Shown one piece after another: positions 1 through 10,000 of a DNA stretch of 64,000 bases. The translations under genes were made by a program, and so were the position numbers. The notes below the pieces were generated by a model. The model saw only the letters and a list, made by a program, of their open reading frames with translations. It was not told the DNA's origin and searched no databases. How positions within the stretch are numbered: the first letter of the stretch is position 1; each line of letters opens with the position of its first letter. This stretch comes from Fibrobacter sp. UWR4. Its GTDB lineage: Bacteria > Fibrobacterota > Fibrobacteria > Fibrobacterales > Fibrobacteraceae. The stretch covers positions 32,976-96,975 of the forward strand of contig NZ_QGDU01000012.1 of NCBI RefSeq assembly GCF_003149045.1, written 5' to 3'.

Positions 1-384
1 ACCATTGGAAAGGCTCAACAACTTACGGTCCAGAATACCTTCCACCAGATCCGCAATTCTCAAAGCCTCTTCTAGCTTGGCAGGATCTGTTTCAGGCCAG
101 GCCATATCATCGATATATCGGTCCGTCTGCAAGAAAAACTTCTTATCCAAAAGCAGGTTACGAACCAAGGGCGCTTCGGAATCACCAAGACTAATGAAAC
201 GCTGCTGGAAGAACGGAGCCAGAGCCTGCTGGATTTTGCGCTGGATAGCCTCCGACATGGTGGAGACACCCGTCTGCTGATTCAAGAAATGAGTAATGAC
301 TCGGTCAAGATCCTCGCCCTCGGTGCTAAAAATCTGCACCTGCGGGAACTTCTCGATCAAAGCCTCAAAACGTTTAAATTCCAT
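1..384 (-). CDS. Unknown protein, N-terminal part (runs off the window)
   Basis: An open frame of 128 codons starts at an ATG at 384-382 and reaches base 1 without a stop, so the gene continues outside the window. The visible part starts MEFKRFEALIEKFPQVQ and is hydrophilic and mostly helical in character. It has no signal peptide or membrane segment, so a cytoplasmic protein is likely. I do not recognise the family. The codon use looks normal, and it is the only long minus-strand frame here, in line with the next two genes. The start is supported only by being the first ATG; no strong ribosome binding site is seen. Confidence 0.6.
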   Translation of the reverse strand, partial: MEFKRFEALIEKFPQVQIFSTEGEDLDRVITHFLNQQTGVSTMSEAIQRKIQQALAPFFQQRFISLGDSEAPLVRNLLLDKKFFLQTDRYIDDMAWPETDPAKLEEALRIADLVEGILDRKLLSLSNG

Positions 385-427
385 GGCGCCAAATTTAGAA
401 AAAAATCCTGTTCGCCCATAAAAGAAA

Positions 428-452
428 AACTCCCGACATTACGCCGGGAGTT
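428..452 (-). terminator. Rho-independent terminator of the FISUMP gene
   Basis: A perfect 8-bp stem (428-435 with 445-452, sequence AACTCCCG/CGGGAGTT on the plus strand) is followed on the minus strand by a T-rich run. It lies 12 bases past the stop of the lipoprotein gene at 464. Confidence 0.8.
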
Positions 453-463
453 CATCAAAATCA

Positions 464-1408
464 TCATTCATCCTTTAGACAACGAACAGACAAAGCCTCA
501 TTGCGTTTTTTCAGAGTAACGGATTCATCATCCTTCGTCAGGCAAAGGGCGAACATGTTGTAATTCGTTCCAGAAAGCGTTCCATAAGACCAAGATTCTA
601 CACCATAGCCGGAAGAAGACCAGAAGCAAGCAGACTCGCCTGGAGTAGATACAATCGCCATGCCATACTTCGCATCCTTGGTAACGTAACCAGATCCGAC
701 TGCTGAAAAACCAGATTCATTACTGCCACCATTCAACGTCCATCCAAGGGGAGACTTCAACGCCTTCCCTCCGATTTCGGATACGGCCACAGAATCTTCG
801 GTATTCCCATTTACGAACGAGGAATCAACAGAAGAAATCAATTTTTCAAATTCACCGTAACTAGGCAGGCGCCATCCTTCGGGGCAAGCGACCTTGGCAT
901 ATTGCGCAAAATAATGCGTTCCATGTACAGGATAAAAATCCTGGTAGCCACGGTAGGAAACCACGCCTTCTCCGCGGTAATCCAAATTCTGTGCCATCCA
1001 AACCTTGTCACCAATCTTCACCGTTTTATAGACACTGCTATCGCGAGGATCAATCATGGTTCCATATTCAATTTCAGAATTCAGATAATCTTCAGCAGTA
1101 AATACAGGATTCTTAGCTTCGTCTTCACCATTTTCTGGACGTTTCTGACAGCTACCGGAAACCATAAGTTCCTGTTCATTTAACCACTTGCGATCGACAC
1201 AAGTGTACTCCATCTTCTCACCTTTTACATATCCCACAGAGCATTCACGGGACGCGCTACACACAGGCAGTTCATCAAAGCTATTTGCAATCACGTCCTT
1301 GCCTTCGTTATCGTTGGGATCTGCAGACTTTTCATCGCCACAGCCAACAAGAGAAAATGCGGCAAGCAATGTAGCGGAAAGGACCAATAAAGAATCTTGT
1401 TTTTTCAT
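464..1408 (-). CDS. FISUMP-domain lipoprotein
   Basis: A 314-residue secreted lipoprotein. It starts MKKQDSLLVLSATLLA and has a lipobox ending LVGC, so it should be cleaved and lipidated at Cys23, then sit on the cell envelope. A low-complexity acidic linker follows. The C-terminal part (about residues 110-314) is a FISUMP (Fib_succ_major) domain: a DPRDSSVYKTVKIGDKVWM strand region, the MAQNL motif, a CPEGWRLPS segment and a terminal SVRCLKD. The family is greatly expanded in Fibrobacter and has no settled biochemical role; surface attachment or display is often assumed. AGGAGG precedes the start at good spacing. A paralogue with two such domains lies at 42594-44162. Confidence 0.88.
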   Translation of the reverse strand: MKKQDSLLVLSATLLAAFSLVGCGDEKSADPNDNEGKDVIANSFDELPVCSASRECSVGYVKGEKMEYTCVDRKWLNEQELMVSGSCQKRPENGEDEAKNPVFTAEDYLNSEIEYGTMIDPRDSSVYKTVKIGDKVWMAQNLDYRGEGVVSYRGYQDFYPVHGTHYFAQYAKVACPEGWRLPSYGEFEKLISSVDSSFVNGNTEDSVAVSEIGGKALKSPLGWTLNGGSNESGFSAVGSGYVTKDAKYGMAIVSTPGESACFWSSSGYGVESWSYGTLSGTNYNMFALCLTKDDESVTLKKRNEALSVRCLKDE

Positions 1409-1502
1409 AAAAACCTCCTAGCCTTACAAGAACCAATCTATTAAAAATCATCAGCAGAAGGTTCTCCCGAATAACAAAAAGCGTTGTTAAAAAACAACAA
1501 AA

Positions 1503-1530
1503 AAACTCCCGACAATTCTGCCGAGAGTTT
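1503..1530 (-). terminator. Terminator of the CE1 esterase gene
   Basis: An imperfect hairpin (arms about 1503-1513 and 1520-1530) is followed on the minus strand by a run of seven T and further T-rich sequence. It lies 45 bases after the esterase stop codon. Confidence 0.7.
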
Positions 1531-1575
1531 ATAAAACGAGAGAGATTTTAATTAATCTAGAGCGTTGCGGTCATG

Positions 1576-3021
1576 TTAGAACTGGGTGAAGAATTCCCAA
1601 GTAGTCTGGGGAACCCAGGACTTAGTCTGACCCGGGTCCTTATGATCCCAGATATGGCCGCCGTTCTGAGTACACCACTTTACCGGGAAGCGTTCATCCA
1701 CAGTCTTGTAGTCATAGCAGAGATGGGGGCCGGAACCCTTGTATTCTTCGGCCTGTTCGCCACTAGCATCCGTAAAGTTAGGGCCATTGTGCTTTAAGGC
1801 TGTATTACGGGCTGCACGACCAAGGTCCGGACGGCACAGGTCGTCCTGCAGGCCAAGCACACCCATCCAGGCAATGGACTTACCGGAATGAGGCGGAACA
1901 TAGATGTTGATTTCAGCCGTTTCGTAAGCTGCTACACCACGAAGCACATGCTGATGGTCGCGGGAAAGGCCGTTGGTGAACATAGAGCCATAGCTGAAGC
2001 CGGCGGAGAACACGCGGGAAGAGTCAATGCAGAGATTGCTCTGGAGATCAGCCAAAAGTTCATCGAAGAGAATGTAGTCATCCTGGGCCCAGGGAGCCTG
2101 ATTGCCGTTTCCTTCGGGAGCCACAAAGATGGTGGTCTTTTCCGTATCCAGAGGCTTCATGCCATAGTAGCCTTCCTGCTGAACGCCACCTGCCCAGCCA
2201 CCCATGCAGTGCATACCGAACACAAGGCGGTAAGGCTTGTTGTTGTCATAGTTGTCGGGAATGTCGATTCTGATGGTTCGCTTACCCTTGCTCCACTGGA
2301 AATCATAGCTGCCAGACTTCACGCGGGGCCACGTCTTGCCGCAACCTCGGGTAGGTACGGGCGCATTACCCTTTGCCCAACCAAAGTCAAACTGTTCTTC
2401 AGCGCCGACAGCCCTCTGCAAGGTAAGTTCCACATTGGTGTCCAGATTGGCGAGTTTTACATTCAAAGTATCGAAACCTTCTGCAATAACCTGCAAATCG
2501 TCTCCAGCGCCATCCTTCTTCAAGCTCTTAACCGTCGGAACGCCATAATTTGCACCATAGGTACCGCGAGCGGAAAACTGTACATTCTGCATGGCAGAAC
2601 CCATCTGGACCTTAGCAAAATAGGAACCTTCAGCCTTCACATAACCGCGAAGATCCACTTCGCCAGAACCGTAGAAGGACTTAGTCACGACATTATTGCC
2701 AAGAGCGTCAAAAACCTGGACTTTCACAGGGCCAGAACTACTCTGAGCAAAAGAAAGAACGCCGTCGTTCACCCCCACAAAACCAGGCAACGAAAGGGAA
2801 CGGATCCCATCGACGCCACTACCCATAGGCTTATCACGAAGAGTAAATGCCCCTACGCCATCTGTAGTCGTGGAAAGATTATTATTCAAAAGTTTAACGG
2901 AAGCCCCCTTAACCGCCTTACCCTTGGCATCGGAAACGGAGCCCGTCAAAATAAACGCATTGGCTGCAGTCGCAGAAAGAGCCAAGGCGAGACCCATTGA
3001 AGCAAAATCCAAACGCTTCAT
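1576..3021 (-). CDS. CE1-type esterase (feruloyl or acetylxylan esterase-like), secreted
   Basis: A 481-residue exported hydrolase. I start it at the ATG at 3021 because AAGGAG lies just upstream; a longer frame exists but lacks this. Residues 1-23 are a signal peptide ending near ATAANA. Residues 25-75 resemble a carboxypeptidase-regulatory-like beta sandwich (GSVSDAKGKAVKGASVKL), then a linker region. The C-terminal catalytic domain (about 230-480) is an alpha/beta hydrolase of the CE1/poly-feruloyl esterase type, with nucleophile Ser343 in AGFSYGSM and a likely catalytic His456 in GGHIWDH. Such enzymes remove ferulate or acetate from xylan, which suits a fibre degrader. No T9SS C-terminal domain is obvious. 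Exact substrate cannot be told from sequence. Confidence 0.82.
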   Translation of the reverse strand: MKRLDFASMGLALALSATAANAFILTGSVSDAKGKAVKGASVKLLNNNLSTTTDGVGAFTLRDKPMGSGVDGIRSLSLPGFVGVNDGVLSFAQSSSGPVKVQVFDALGNNVVTKSFYGSGEVDLRGYVKAEGSYFAKVQMGSAMQNVQFSARGTYGANYGVPTVKSLKKDGAGDDLQVIAEGFDTLNVKLANLDTNVELTLQRAVGAEEQFDFGWAKGNAPVPTRGCGKTWPRVKSGSYDFQWSKGKRTIRIDIPDNYDNNKPYRLVFGMHCMGGWAGGVQQEGYYGMKPLDTEKTTIFVAPEGNGNQAPWAQDDYILFDELLADLQSNLCIDSSRVFSAGFSYGSMFTNGLSRDHQHVLRGVAAYETAEINIYVPPHSGKSIAWMGVLGLQDDLCRPDLGRAARNTALKHNGPNFTDASGEQAEEYKGSGPHLCYDYKTVDERFPVKWCTQNGGHIWDHKDPGQTKSWVPQTTWEFFTQF

Positions 3022-3212
3022 CACATACTCCTTTTTGAACACACCACTGTTCATTCTATAATTTATATCCAGGCGTGTTCTTTATCACAAGTCCCACTCA
3101 CGATTCCATGGACAATATATCCAAAAGCCATTTTACCTTCCATCCATCATCCGCGACCTGATTTGCACCACATTCCGTTTTTCCACACAAAAACTTTCTA
3201 TTTTACGTTAAA

Positions 3213-4268
3213 ATGAACGATTTACTGCAAAAAGCAATTGATGGTGCAAATAGCGACCGTCCCGAATTCCGCCTCACCCCAGCCGAAGGTCTTAAACTTC
3301 TGACGGAAACTCCCTGGACCGAAGTAGTGGAAGCCGCCAACAAGGTACGCCATATCCGCCTTCCCGGCAACAAGGTAGGCTATACCGCTTTTCGCATCGT
3401 AAACTACACCAACGTCTGTGAAGTCACCTGCAGTTTCTGCAGTTTCTGCCGTCCGGAAAAAAGCCCAGAAGCATATGTCCTGAGCCTAGACGAAATCCGC
3501 CAAAAAACAATCGAGGCAAAAGCCAGGGGCGCCGACCACATTTTCCTCCAGGGCGGCGTAAACAGGAACATCCCTCTTTCCTATTATACAGACGTCCTTC
3601 AGATGCTGACGCAGGAAATGAAAGTCCGTGTTCGAGGATTCTCCCCGGTAGAGCTGGTAAGAATTGCCGAAACCAATAAAATCAGCCTGGATGAACTGCT
3701 CGACATTTTGAAACAGGCCGGACTAAGCTCTGTCCCTGGCGCAGGTGCAGAAATTCTCAGCGACCGCATGCGTCAATTCCTGAGTCCCAAGAAACTTCCC
3801 GCCCAGCAGTGGTGCGACACTTTGGCCGCATGCCATAAGAAAGGACTTCCCGGAAGCGCCAACATCGTGTTCGGCAGTATGGAAACTCCGGAAGAAATCA
3901 TCCAGCATCTTGAATTTGTTCGTAAAACCCAGGATATCGCCCACGGCTTCAATAGTTTCGTAGTCTGGACCTTCCAGCCTCAAACAGACAAGTTTCCCAT
4001 CCGTCACGTCCGTGGGGATGAATACCTGAAACTGTTGGCACTGTCCCGCCTCTATCTGGACAACATCCCCCACATTGAAGTTTCCCTGCTGGGAATGGGC
4101 CTATCCCTAGGGGAATTGGGGCTCCACTCCGGTGCTGATGACATCAACAGTATCGTCATCGAGGAAAACGTTCTAACCAATCACGGTCTTACCTCCATCG
4201 AACAGGCGGAAAAATTCATTACGGACGCTGGATTTACCCCCTACCGCCGTAGTCTAAATTTCGACTAG
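3213..4268 (+). CDS. mqnC: Radical SAM dehypoxanthine futalosine cyclase (MqnC-like)
   Basis: A 351-residue radical SAM enzyme. The cluster motif is CEVTCSFCSF near residues 69-78 (CxxxCxxC). The body shows family hallmarks: INYTN-like NYTNVCE at the cluster, FLQGGVN, WTFQP near residue 253, SRLYLDNIP, and a C-terminal GADDxxS..IEENV segment followed by AGFTPYRRS. In the futalosine pathway MqnC cyclises dehypoxanthine futalosine on the way to menaquinone. MqnE and CofH are close relatives; the WTFQP and IEENV stretches favour MqnC. No other mqn gene is in the window. The ATG at 3213 has no clear Shine-Dalgarno sequence. batD follows after 41 bases in the same direction and could be co-transcribed. 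Confidence 0.8.
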   Translation: MNDLLQKAIDGANSDRPEFRLTPAEGLKLLTETPWTEVVEAANKVRHIRLPGNKVGYTAFRIVNYTNVCEVTCSFCSFCRPEKSPEAYVLSLDEIRQKTIEAKARGADHIFLQGGVNRNIPLSYYTDVLQMLTQEMKVRVRGFSPVELVRIAETNKISLDELLDILKQAGLSSVPGAGAEILSDRMRQFLSPKKLPAQQWCDTLAACHKKGLPGSANIVFGSMETPEEIIQHLEFVRKTQDIAHGFNSFVVWTFQPQTDKFPIRHVRGDEYLKLLALSRLYLDNIPHIEVSLLGMGLSLGELGLHSGADDINSIVIEENVLTNHGLTSIEQAEKFITDAGFTPYRRSLNFD

Positions 4269-4283
4269 TCCCAAAAGTCTCGC

Positions 4284-4308
4284 GCCTGAAAATTTGGTAT
4301 TTTTAGGC
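4284..4308 (+). promoter_or_regulatory. Hairpin touching the batD start codon
   Basis: GCCTGAAAAT (4284-4293) pairs with ATTTTTAGGC (4299-4308) over 10 bp with one G-U, around a 5-base loop. The stem ends one base before the batD ATG at 4310 and lacks a T-tract on the 3' side. It may limit ribosome access; batD has no visible Shine-Dalgarno sequence. Confidence 0.35.
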
Positions 4309-4309
4309 C

Positions 4310-6136
4310 ATGAAAAAATTGATGACAGCTTGTATGGCTCTTGCAGCCATGACTTTTGCCCGTCCGTCCCTGCAATTTGACAGGGAACGTATTGAGATGG
4401 GCAATACATTTGGATTACAGCTTATTTTTCCCATGCAGGACCTTCCTGAAAACAGGGAGGCTCCCCAGTTCGAAGCCCAGAATGGATTCTCCCTAGTAAA
4501 ACTGGACAGTGCTGACCAAGTCATCCGCCAGCAGGTCGACCCCTTTGAAGACTTCTTCGGTGGTGGACGTAGCCGTGGTAGCTACAAGGCCCGTGTTTAC
4601 ACGTTCACCCTTAAGGCACCGAAAAAAACGGGACGAATCAATTCCGGCACCATTTTCATGAACATCAACGGACAGAAGGTGAATGTCACCGGGGAAATTC
4701 CCGTTAGCCTTCAGCGTTCCTATAACGATGACGCGCTCGTGGTCTCCCTGAAGCCCAACAAGACTACCATCTACGAAGGGGAACAGATTTACCTGAGTCT
4801 GAATTTCCACACTTACGAACACTTCGCAGGAAATCTCCAGGCTACGGACATGAGCACCGGTAACGACTTTATCGTTCACCGCAATGAGTTGAGTTCCATT
4901 GAATGGAATGCCGTGGAAGGTTCCCCCCGCGAACGTCAGGCTAGCGCAAAGTTCGCATGGCTCAGCCCCACTAAGAGTGGCAATCTTCAAATTCCACCCT
5001 TCAAGTTCAAGTACACCAAGGTCGGCGAACCCAAGATTGTGGAAGAAAAAAAGCAGATGGGCGGCATGTCCTTCTCCAGCCGCACCGTCAAGCAGGAACC
5101 TGTAGATACAGAAACAGCTTCCCAGCCTATCAAGATTACCGTAAAGCCCTTGCCTACCGAAGGCAAGCCTGCAGACTTTAGCGGCATGGTAGGTAGCTAC
5201 AGTTTCTCTGCCAATGTGGACAAGTCCAATCTGAAGGTTGGCGAAGCCCTGACCCTGACCATTACGATGAAGGGTGATGGAACTCCGGGCACCATTACGG
5301 ACCCCAAGCTTCCGGACTTCAGCGACTTCCGTGCGGTGCCTCCCGAAAACGACATTAACAAGAAGATTTCCGGACAGAAGGTCATTACGACCAAGACTAC
5401 CAGAATCTTCCTCTATCCCAAGAAGAAGGGCGAATTCACCATTCCCGCCATTTCTTACAGCTGGTTTAACCCTACCAAGAAGAAATACGAAACAACAACC
5501 GAAGGTCCCTGGAACATTGAAGTCGAAAAGGGCGAAGCACCCGCCGCTGACGCAATCTTCCAGCCTCAAGTCGCCGCAAATCCTGCAGGCGGTCCTCCGA
5601 CCGTACAGAAAAAGGAAATCGAAGCCCTGGGCTCCGACATCCGATTCATCCACTCCATCAAGGGCGCAGCAGACAGCAGCAAGGCGCCCTACAAGGAAAT
5701 CTGGTACTGGATCGCATTCCTGGCAGCAATTCCCGCTTATTTCGCCGTAGTATTTACCGTACGCAGCAAGCGCAAACGTAATAGCGACACCGCACTCGTC
5801 CGCAAGAGCCACGCCAACAAGCAACTCAAGCTGCGTTTCGCCAAGGCCAAGGAAGCACTCTCCAAGGGTGACGCCAAGGCGTTGTACGCCGCCCTGGAAA
5901 ACGGTCTTGTAGATTACCTCAGCGACCTTACCAACCAGGAATACAAGGGCATGACCCGCGACCAGATGAAGGCAGACTTGCAATCCAGAGGAGTCAAGGA
6001 AGAAACCATCGCATCAATTGACAGCTGGCTAGAAAAGTGCGCCTTTGCAAGATTTGCACCGGTCAACCCCTCCGCAAACGAACAGAAGCAGATGCTTGAA
6101 GATGTGGAAAAACTCTGCGAAGGTCTGAAGGTTTAA
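4310..6136 (+). CDS. batD: BatD-like membrane protein (aerotolerance/Bat complex)
   Basis: A 608-residue protein with a signal peptide (MKKLMTACMALAAMTFARP), a long extracytoplasmic part of beta-sandwich type (about 20-460), one transmembrane helix (about 464-485, IWYWIAFLAAIPAYFAVV) and a basic cytoplasmic tail. This is the BatD layout (oxygen-tolerance family PF13584). A Gly-rich stretch DFFGGGRSRGS lies near residue 80, as in relatives. Bat proteins act together at the inner membrane, in stress tolerance or protein quality control by current ideas; the molecular function is unsettled. batE follows one base after the stop. The VWA partners batA/batB lie at 40312-42515 rather than next door. 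Confidence 0.85.
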   Translation: MKKLMTACMALAAMTFARPSLQFDRERIEMGNTFGLQLIFPMQDLPENREAPQFEAQNGFSLVKLDSADQVIRQQVDPFEDFFGGGRSRGSYKARVYTFTLKAPKKTGRINSGTIFMNINGQKVNVTGEIPVSLQRSYNDDALVVSLKPNKTTIYEGEQIYLSLNFHTYEHFAGNLQATDMSTGNDFIVHRNELSSIEWNAVEGSPRERQASAKFAWLSPTKSGNLQIPPFKFKYTKVGEPKIVEEKKQMGGMSFSSRTVKQEPVDTETASQPIKITVKPLPTEGKPADFSGMVGSYSFSANVDKSNLKVGEALTLTITMKGDGTPGTITDPKLPDFSDFRAVPPENDINKKISGQKVITTKTTRIFLYPKKKGEFTIPAISYSWFNPTKKKYETTTEGPWNIEVEKGEAPAADAIFQPQVAANPAGGPPTVQKKEIEALGSDIRFIHSIKGAADSSKAPYKEIWYWIAFLAAIPAYFAVVFTVRSKRKRNSDTALVRKSHANKQLKLRFAKAKEALSKGDAKALYAALENGLVDYLSDLTNQEYKGMTRDQMKADLQSRGVKEETIASIDSWLEKCAFARFAPVNPSANEQKQMLEDVEKLCEGLKV

Positions 6137-6137
6137 T

Positions 6138-6908
6138 ATGAAAAAGATGATTTGCATGTTGATTACCGCAGTAGCCCTCATGGGTTCCGCAGCCTTTGCC
6201 GCAAACGAAAGCTGTCCGGGCATTTCTGCAGGCGAAAAAGCCTATCATAACAACGACTTCGAAAGAGCCATCGACGAATGGCGCACCTGTGCCGACAACG
6301 GTACGGAAGATCCCGACCTATTCTATAACCTGGGCAATGCCTACTTCCGAAACGGCAAGTTAGGATTCGCAGTCTATTACTACAAATCCGCCTTAAGACT
6401 TCGTCCTAACGATCCCGACATTCTGCACAACCTGGGATTCGCCACAGCCATGACTAAGGACAAGGTGGAAGAAGACGAAGAAGAAAATCCCCTTCTCTCC
6501 GGACTCTTCAAGGCACACCACGCACTGGCTCTCAAGACCCAGATGTTTATCCTGCTAGGACTCTTCTGGTGCTTCGTGATTTTCGCCATTGCAAGACGCC
6601 TTACCGCAAACGAAAAGACCCGAAACATCCTAGTGGGATCATCCTTCATTCTAGTCTTTATTTTCTGTATCGTAGGGGCTAGCGCCGGCTACAAGATCTT
6701 TATTGCCGAAACGGAAACCATCGGTGTTGTCACCGCCGTTGACGCAGATGTTACCAGCGCTCCCGACCACAAGTCACAAACGCTGAACACCCTTTCCGAA
6801 GGCACTTCCTTCGAAGTTCTTTCCGAACAAGGCCAGTTCCTTGAAATCAGACTTGGAGAGCGTATTAAAGGTTTTGTCCACAAAAAGGACGTAGGGGTTA
6901 TCCGCTAG
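6138..6908 (+). CDS. batE: BatE-like TPR-SH3 membrane protein
   Basis: A 256-residue protein. A signal peptide (1-22) is followed by tetratricopeptide repeats (about 30-110, with DLFYNLGNAYFRNGK and an ALRLRPNDP turn). Two membrane helices follow (about 135-152 and 163-186), then a C-terminal bacterial SH3-like domain (about 195-256). TPR plus SH3 behind batD identifies it as BatE. Only one base separates it from batD, so translation is probably coupled. A bidirectional terminator follows at 6955-6982. Confidence 0.82.
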   Translation: MKKMICMLITAVALMGSAAFAANESCPGISAGEKAYHNNDFERAIDEWRTCADNGTEDPDLFYNLGNAYFRNGKLGFAVYYYKSALRLRPNDPDILHNLGFATAMTKDKVEEDEEENPLLSGLFKAHHALALKTQMFILLGLFWCFVIFAIARRLTANEKTRNILVGSSFILVFIFCIVGASAGYKIFIAETETIGVVTAVDADVTSAPDHKSQTLNTLSEGTSFEVLSEQGQFLEIRLGERIKGFVHKKDVGVIR

Positions 6909-6954
6909 TATTTTTTAGGAACACTTGCGAATACATCTACATCCATTCAAAAAG

Positions 6955-6982
6955 AAATAGCGAGGCATCCACCTCGCTATTT
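6955..6982. terminator. Bidirectional terminator between batE and sprA
   Basis: A perfect 11-bp stem (AAATAGCGAGG at 6955-6965, CCTCGCTATTT at 6972-6982) with a 6-base loop. T-rich runs flank it in both directions, so it can serve convergent batE and sprA. Confidence 0.88.
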
Positions 6983-7004
6983 TTCTTTTTCGCAAAAATC
7001 CGGA

Positions 7005-10000
7005 TTAGTTGAATCTCAGCATCAATGCAATTTCGAATTGCAGGATCTGTCTCAGGTGAGGCGTTTCGTCGTCCAGCTTTTCGTGAATCTGACGATATTC
7101 AATGAAGGAACTCATGGACGCCATCTTGTTGAACTGGTAGCTCGCACTCGGTCTCAGGAACCATTCATGCGTTCTGGAGGGAACAGTGCGATCAACCAAT
7201 TCCAGATCCGGCTTATAGACAGCGGTTTCAGTCTTCTTACCCGTCGTGGGAGAAACATAAGACCACTGCTTAAACACGCCATCAGTACCGCTGTCCTTAT
7301 TCCACATATAATAACCTTCCACAGTATTGTATTCCTTACGGATAGTCTTCTTGTAGTCATAACCAGCGGTAAACTTCAAGTCAATGCTATTCTTGAACTT
7401 GTAGAACCAACGCCAGATTTTCAGGACCTTATCTATCTTCAGCGGGTAGGTAATGGTGATGTCATCGCCAATGTTGAAGGCAAAGTCATTATACAGGTTC
7501 GTGTGAATCCAGGGCGTTTCCCAGTAGTAATCCGTCGTATCCGTGGAGTTCACGTCTTCGCATTCCCGATTTGCAGGAGTCCAGTTCACACAGCCCGCAA
7601 CTTCTTCCTTGGGACGACGATCCGTAGATTCAATCTTCATGCGGACACTATTTTCGATGCGCATGTTATTCTGCAGCAAGAAGGAAATACGAACCAGCGG
7701 GTTAAAGTTAATGGAATGGCTCCAGGAATCTTCTGCACTCTGGAACGGATGTACGGTTGTGGTCTTCGTATATTCGAAACGATGCGTAGTAGAAACACTA
7801 CGGAATCCATTCAGGAAGGAAACTCTCTGGGAGAAATTGGGAACAGTGATGCCAATGCCAATTTTCGGCCATACGGTAGTCGTATCGATGTACATGGGAT
7901 ATTCTCGTGACTGAGAGAAATCTTCCTTCCACTGCAAGTCGCCAGAAAGACCGATATCCCAAATAGGCAGCGTAATGCCGCTGGACACCTGGAAGTTCCG
8001 GGATACAGAATGACGGAAGTTACCCTGATAGACAAGAGTATCCACATGATGGTTACGATACTGGGCGAAACCTCTGTAATCATCGCGATGATCCAGGCCC
8101 ATATCACCAGAAACAATATTCCATAGACCACGATTACGATAACCGTTACCAAGGCCCAAGCCATACAAATAATACTGCAGCGGAGTCACACCCTGTTCTT
8201 CATAAAGCTGAGCCAAGGTGAAGTTTTCACCCACTGTATTTGTTCTTGCAGACCAGTTAAACTTCACTTCACGCCACTTGATGGCTTCAAGAGCCTTAGC
8301 CGCAGCGGATTCCTTGCCGAAGTTCTTCACCAAATCAAGAACCTTCAATGTGGGAGCGAATTCAAAGCGGTTTGTCTGAGAAATCGTCCAGAAATTCTTC
8401 TCAATACTGGTTTCATCCATAAAGTCATAATCGTTCGGAATAGACTTCTGCTGGTTCAAATCAGAGGAGAAGGAGGTTGTGAACGGGATGAAGGGAATCA
8501 GTCTGGGATTAAAGGTCAACTTGAACTGCTGAGAACGAGAACGTTCGTTGCGAAGAATACCATAGGAACGACCATATTCACGACGGCCAACACTATCCAC
8601 CTTATAGAAGGTGGTGCTATCATACAGAATCTGGTAGGAATCCGGATTGTCCATATTGATAGTCATGGTATCGCCATTGGCGTTTACCCTGGGAATGGTG
8701 TCATAAGGAATGGCAACAATACTATCAGCAGAGAAGTAAACCTTTCGGTCGGAATGATCGAAGTCAAAGACGTAGCCATTAGCAAAGAGGCCACCTTCTC
8801 CCTTGCTGAAGAAGTTTTCCTTGGTAAAGCCTTCACGGTCACCACCACCGTACATATCACGCTTTACATTGATGGCATAGTTTGCTGATAGGAAGGAAAG
8901 AATATTCCAACGCATGTTCAGCTTGTGGTTCAATTCTGCGGTGTAAGTCACCACACGGTCCACCTGCGGTTCCACAAAATCCGGATCGCGGCTCTGGTTC
9001 ACATAACGAACATAGTTGAAGTCAAACAGGGTCAAGTCCAAAGTCTGGGGCCAAGGTTCAAATTCAGTCTTGGAAAGTTCCTTAGCCCAGCCGTACTTGG
9101 CAAGATTGCTAAAGGGTCTGAACTTGAACATGCTGAAAGTACCCAGCTTATATTCCATCACTGTATGGTAAGAATAAGTAGAGTCTGCCGAAGTCGTAGA
9201 GCGGCCTTCTGATTCACGGTAGGAATAACTGAAGGCAGGTCTTTCCAGGAACATCTGGGACAGGACTTCACCAAGTTTAGTTTCGCTGGCCTTGTAATCC
9301 TTACGGAAGCTAATGCCAAACGTCTTTTCACGAACATAAGACTGGTAGCCCTTAGATTCAGCGCTATCACGTAAAGCCTGTTCCTTCTTGTCGGAGGTCA
9401 CTTCCAGTTCATTCTGGAACATGTCGCTAGTCATTTCACCGAAGCTGCTCTTATTCAGGAGCAGGTCATCAGTGGGCTTCATGTAGGGGCGCTTGGTAGT
9501 ACTATGGTACCCAAGAGAAAGAGGAATATGGAATCCGGCACTATCGTTCAGGAACTTATTCAAGTTCATGGTAAAGTCGCCAGCAATGTCCAACTGGGAT
9601 GCGGCTTCAGAAATTTTCGGTTTGGGAGATCCGTTAGAAGTAGAAAGTGTTGCAAAAGCACCATCCTGGTAACGCACCGTTCCAGACAGAGAAATAAAGT
9701 CAGCGAAGTTCACCTGACCACCCACACGAGCAGCGTAGCCCCAATCCGTATCCATATCGGAAAGGCGCAGGTCATCCAGCCAGAAAGTACCTTCCAAATC
9801 TTCGGCAGAGGCAGAAGAGTCAGCAATAATCACAAAGCGAATCCAGTCAATGCTAGAAACAGAAGGATTACCCACCAGGCGGATCTTTTCTTCACGATCG
9901 CCACCCAGGTTCTTTTCAACAGCGTTGACATACGGCGGACGGCGACCACGCTTCAAGTCAGAGAAATCCGCAATGTCCATAGCGAACGCATTGTCCAGCC

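Noticed and set aside
5..280. A plus-strand 91-codon frame at the left edge
   Set aside because: It is opposite the open minus-strand frame that matches the strand and codon use of its neighbours.
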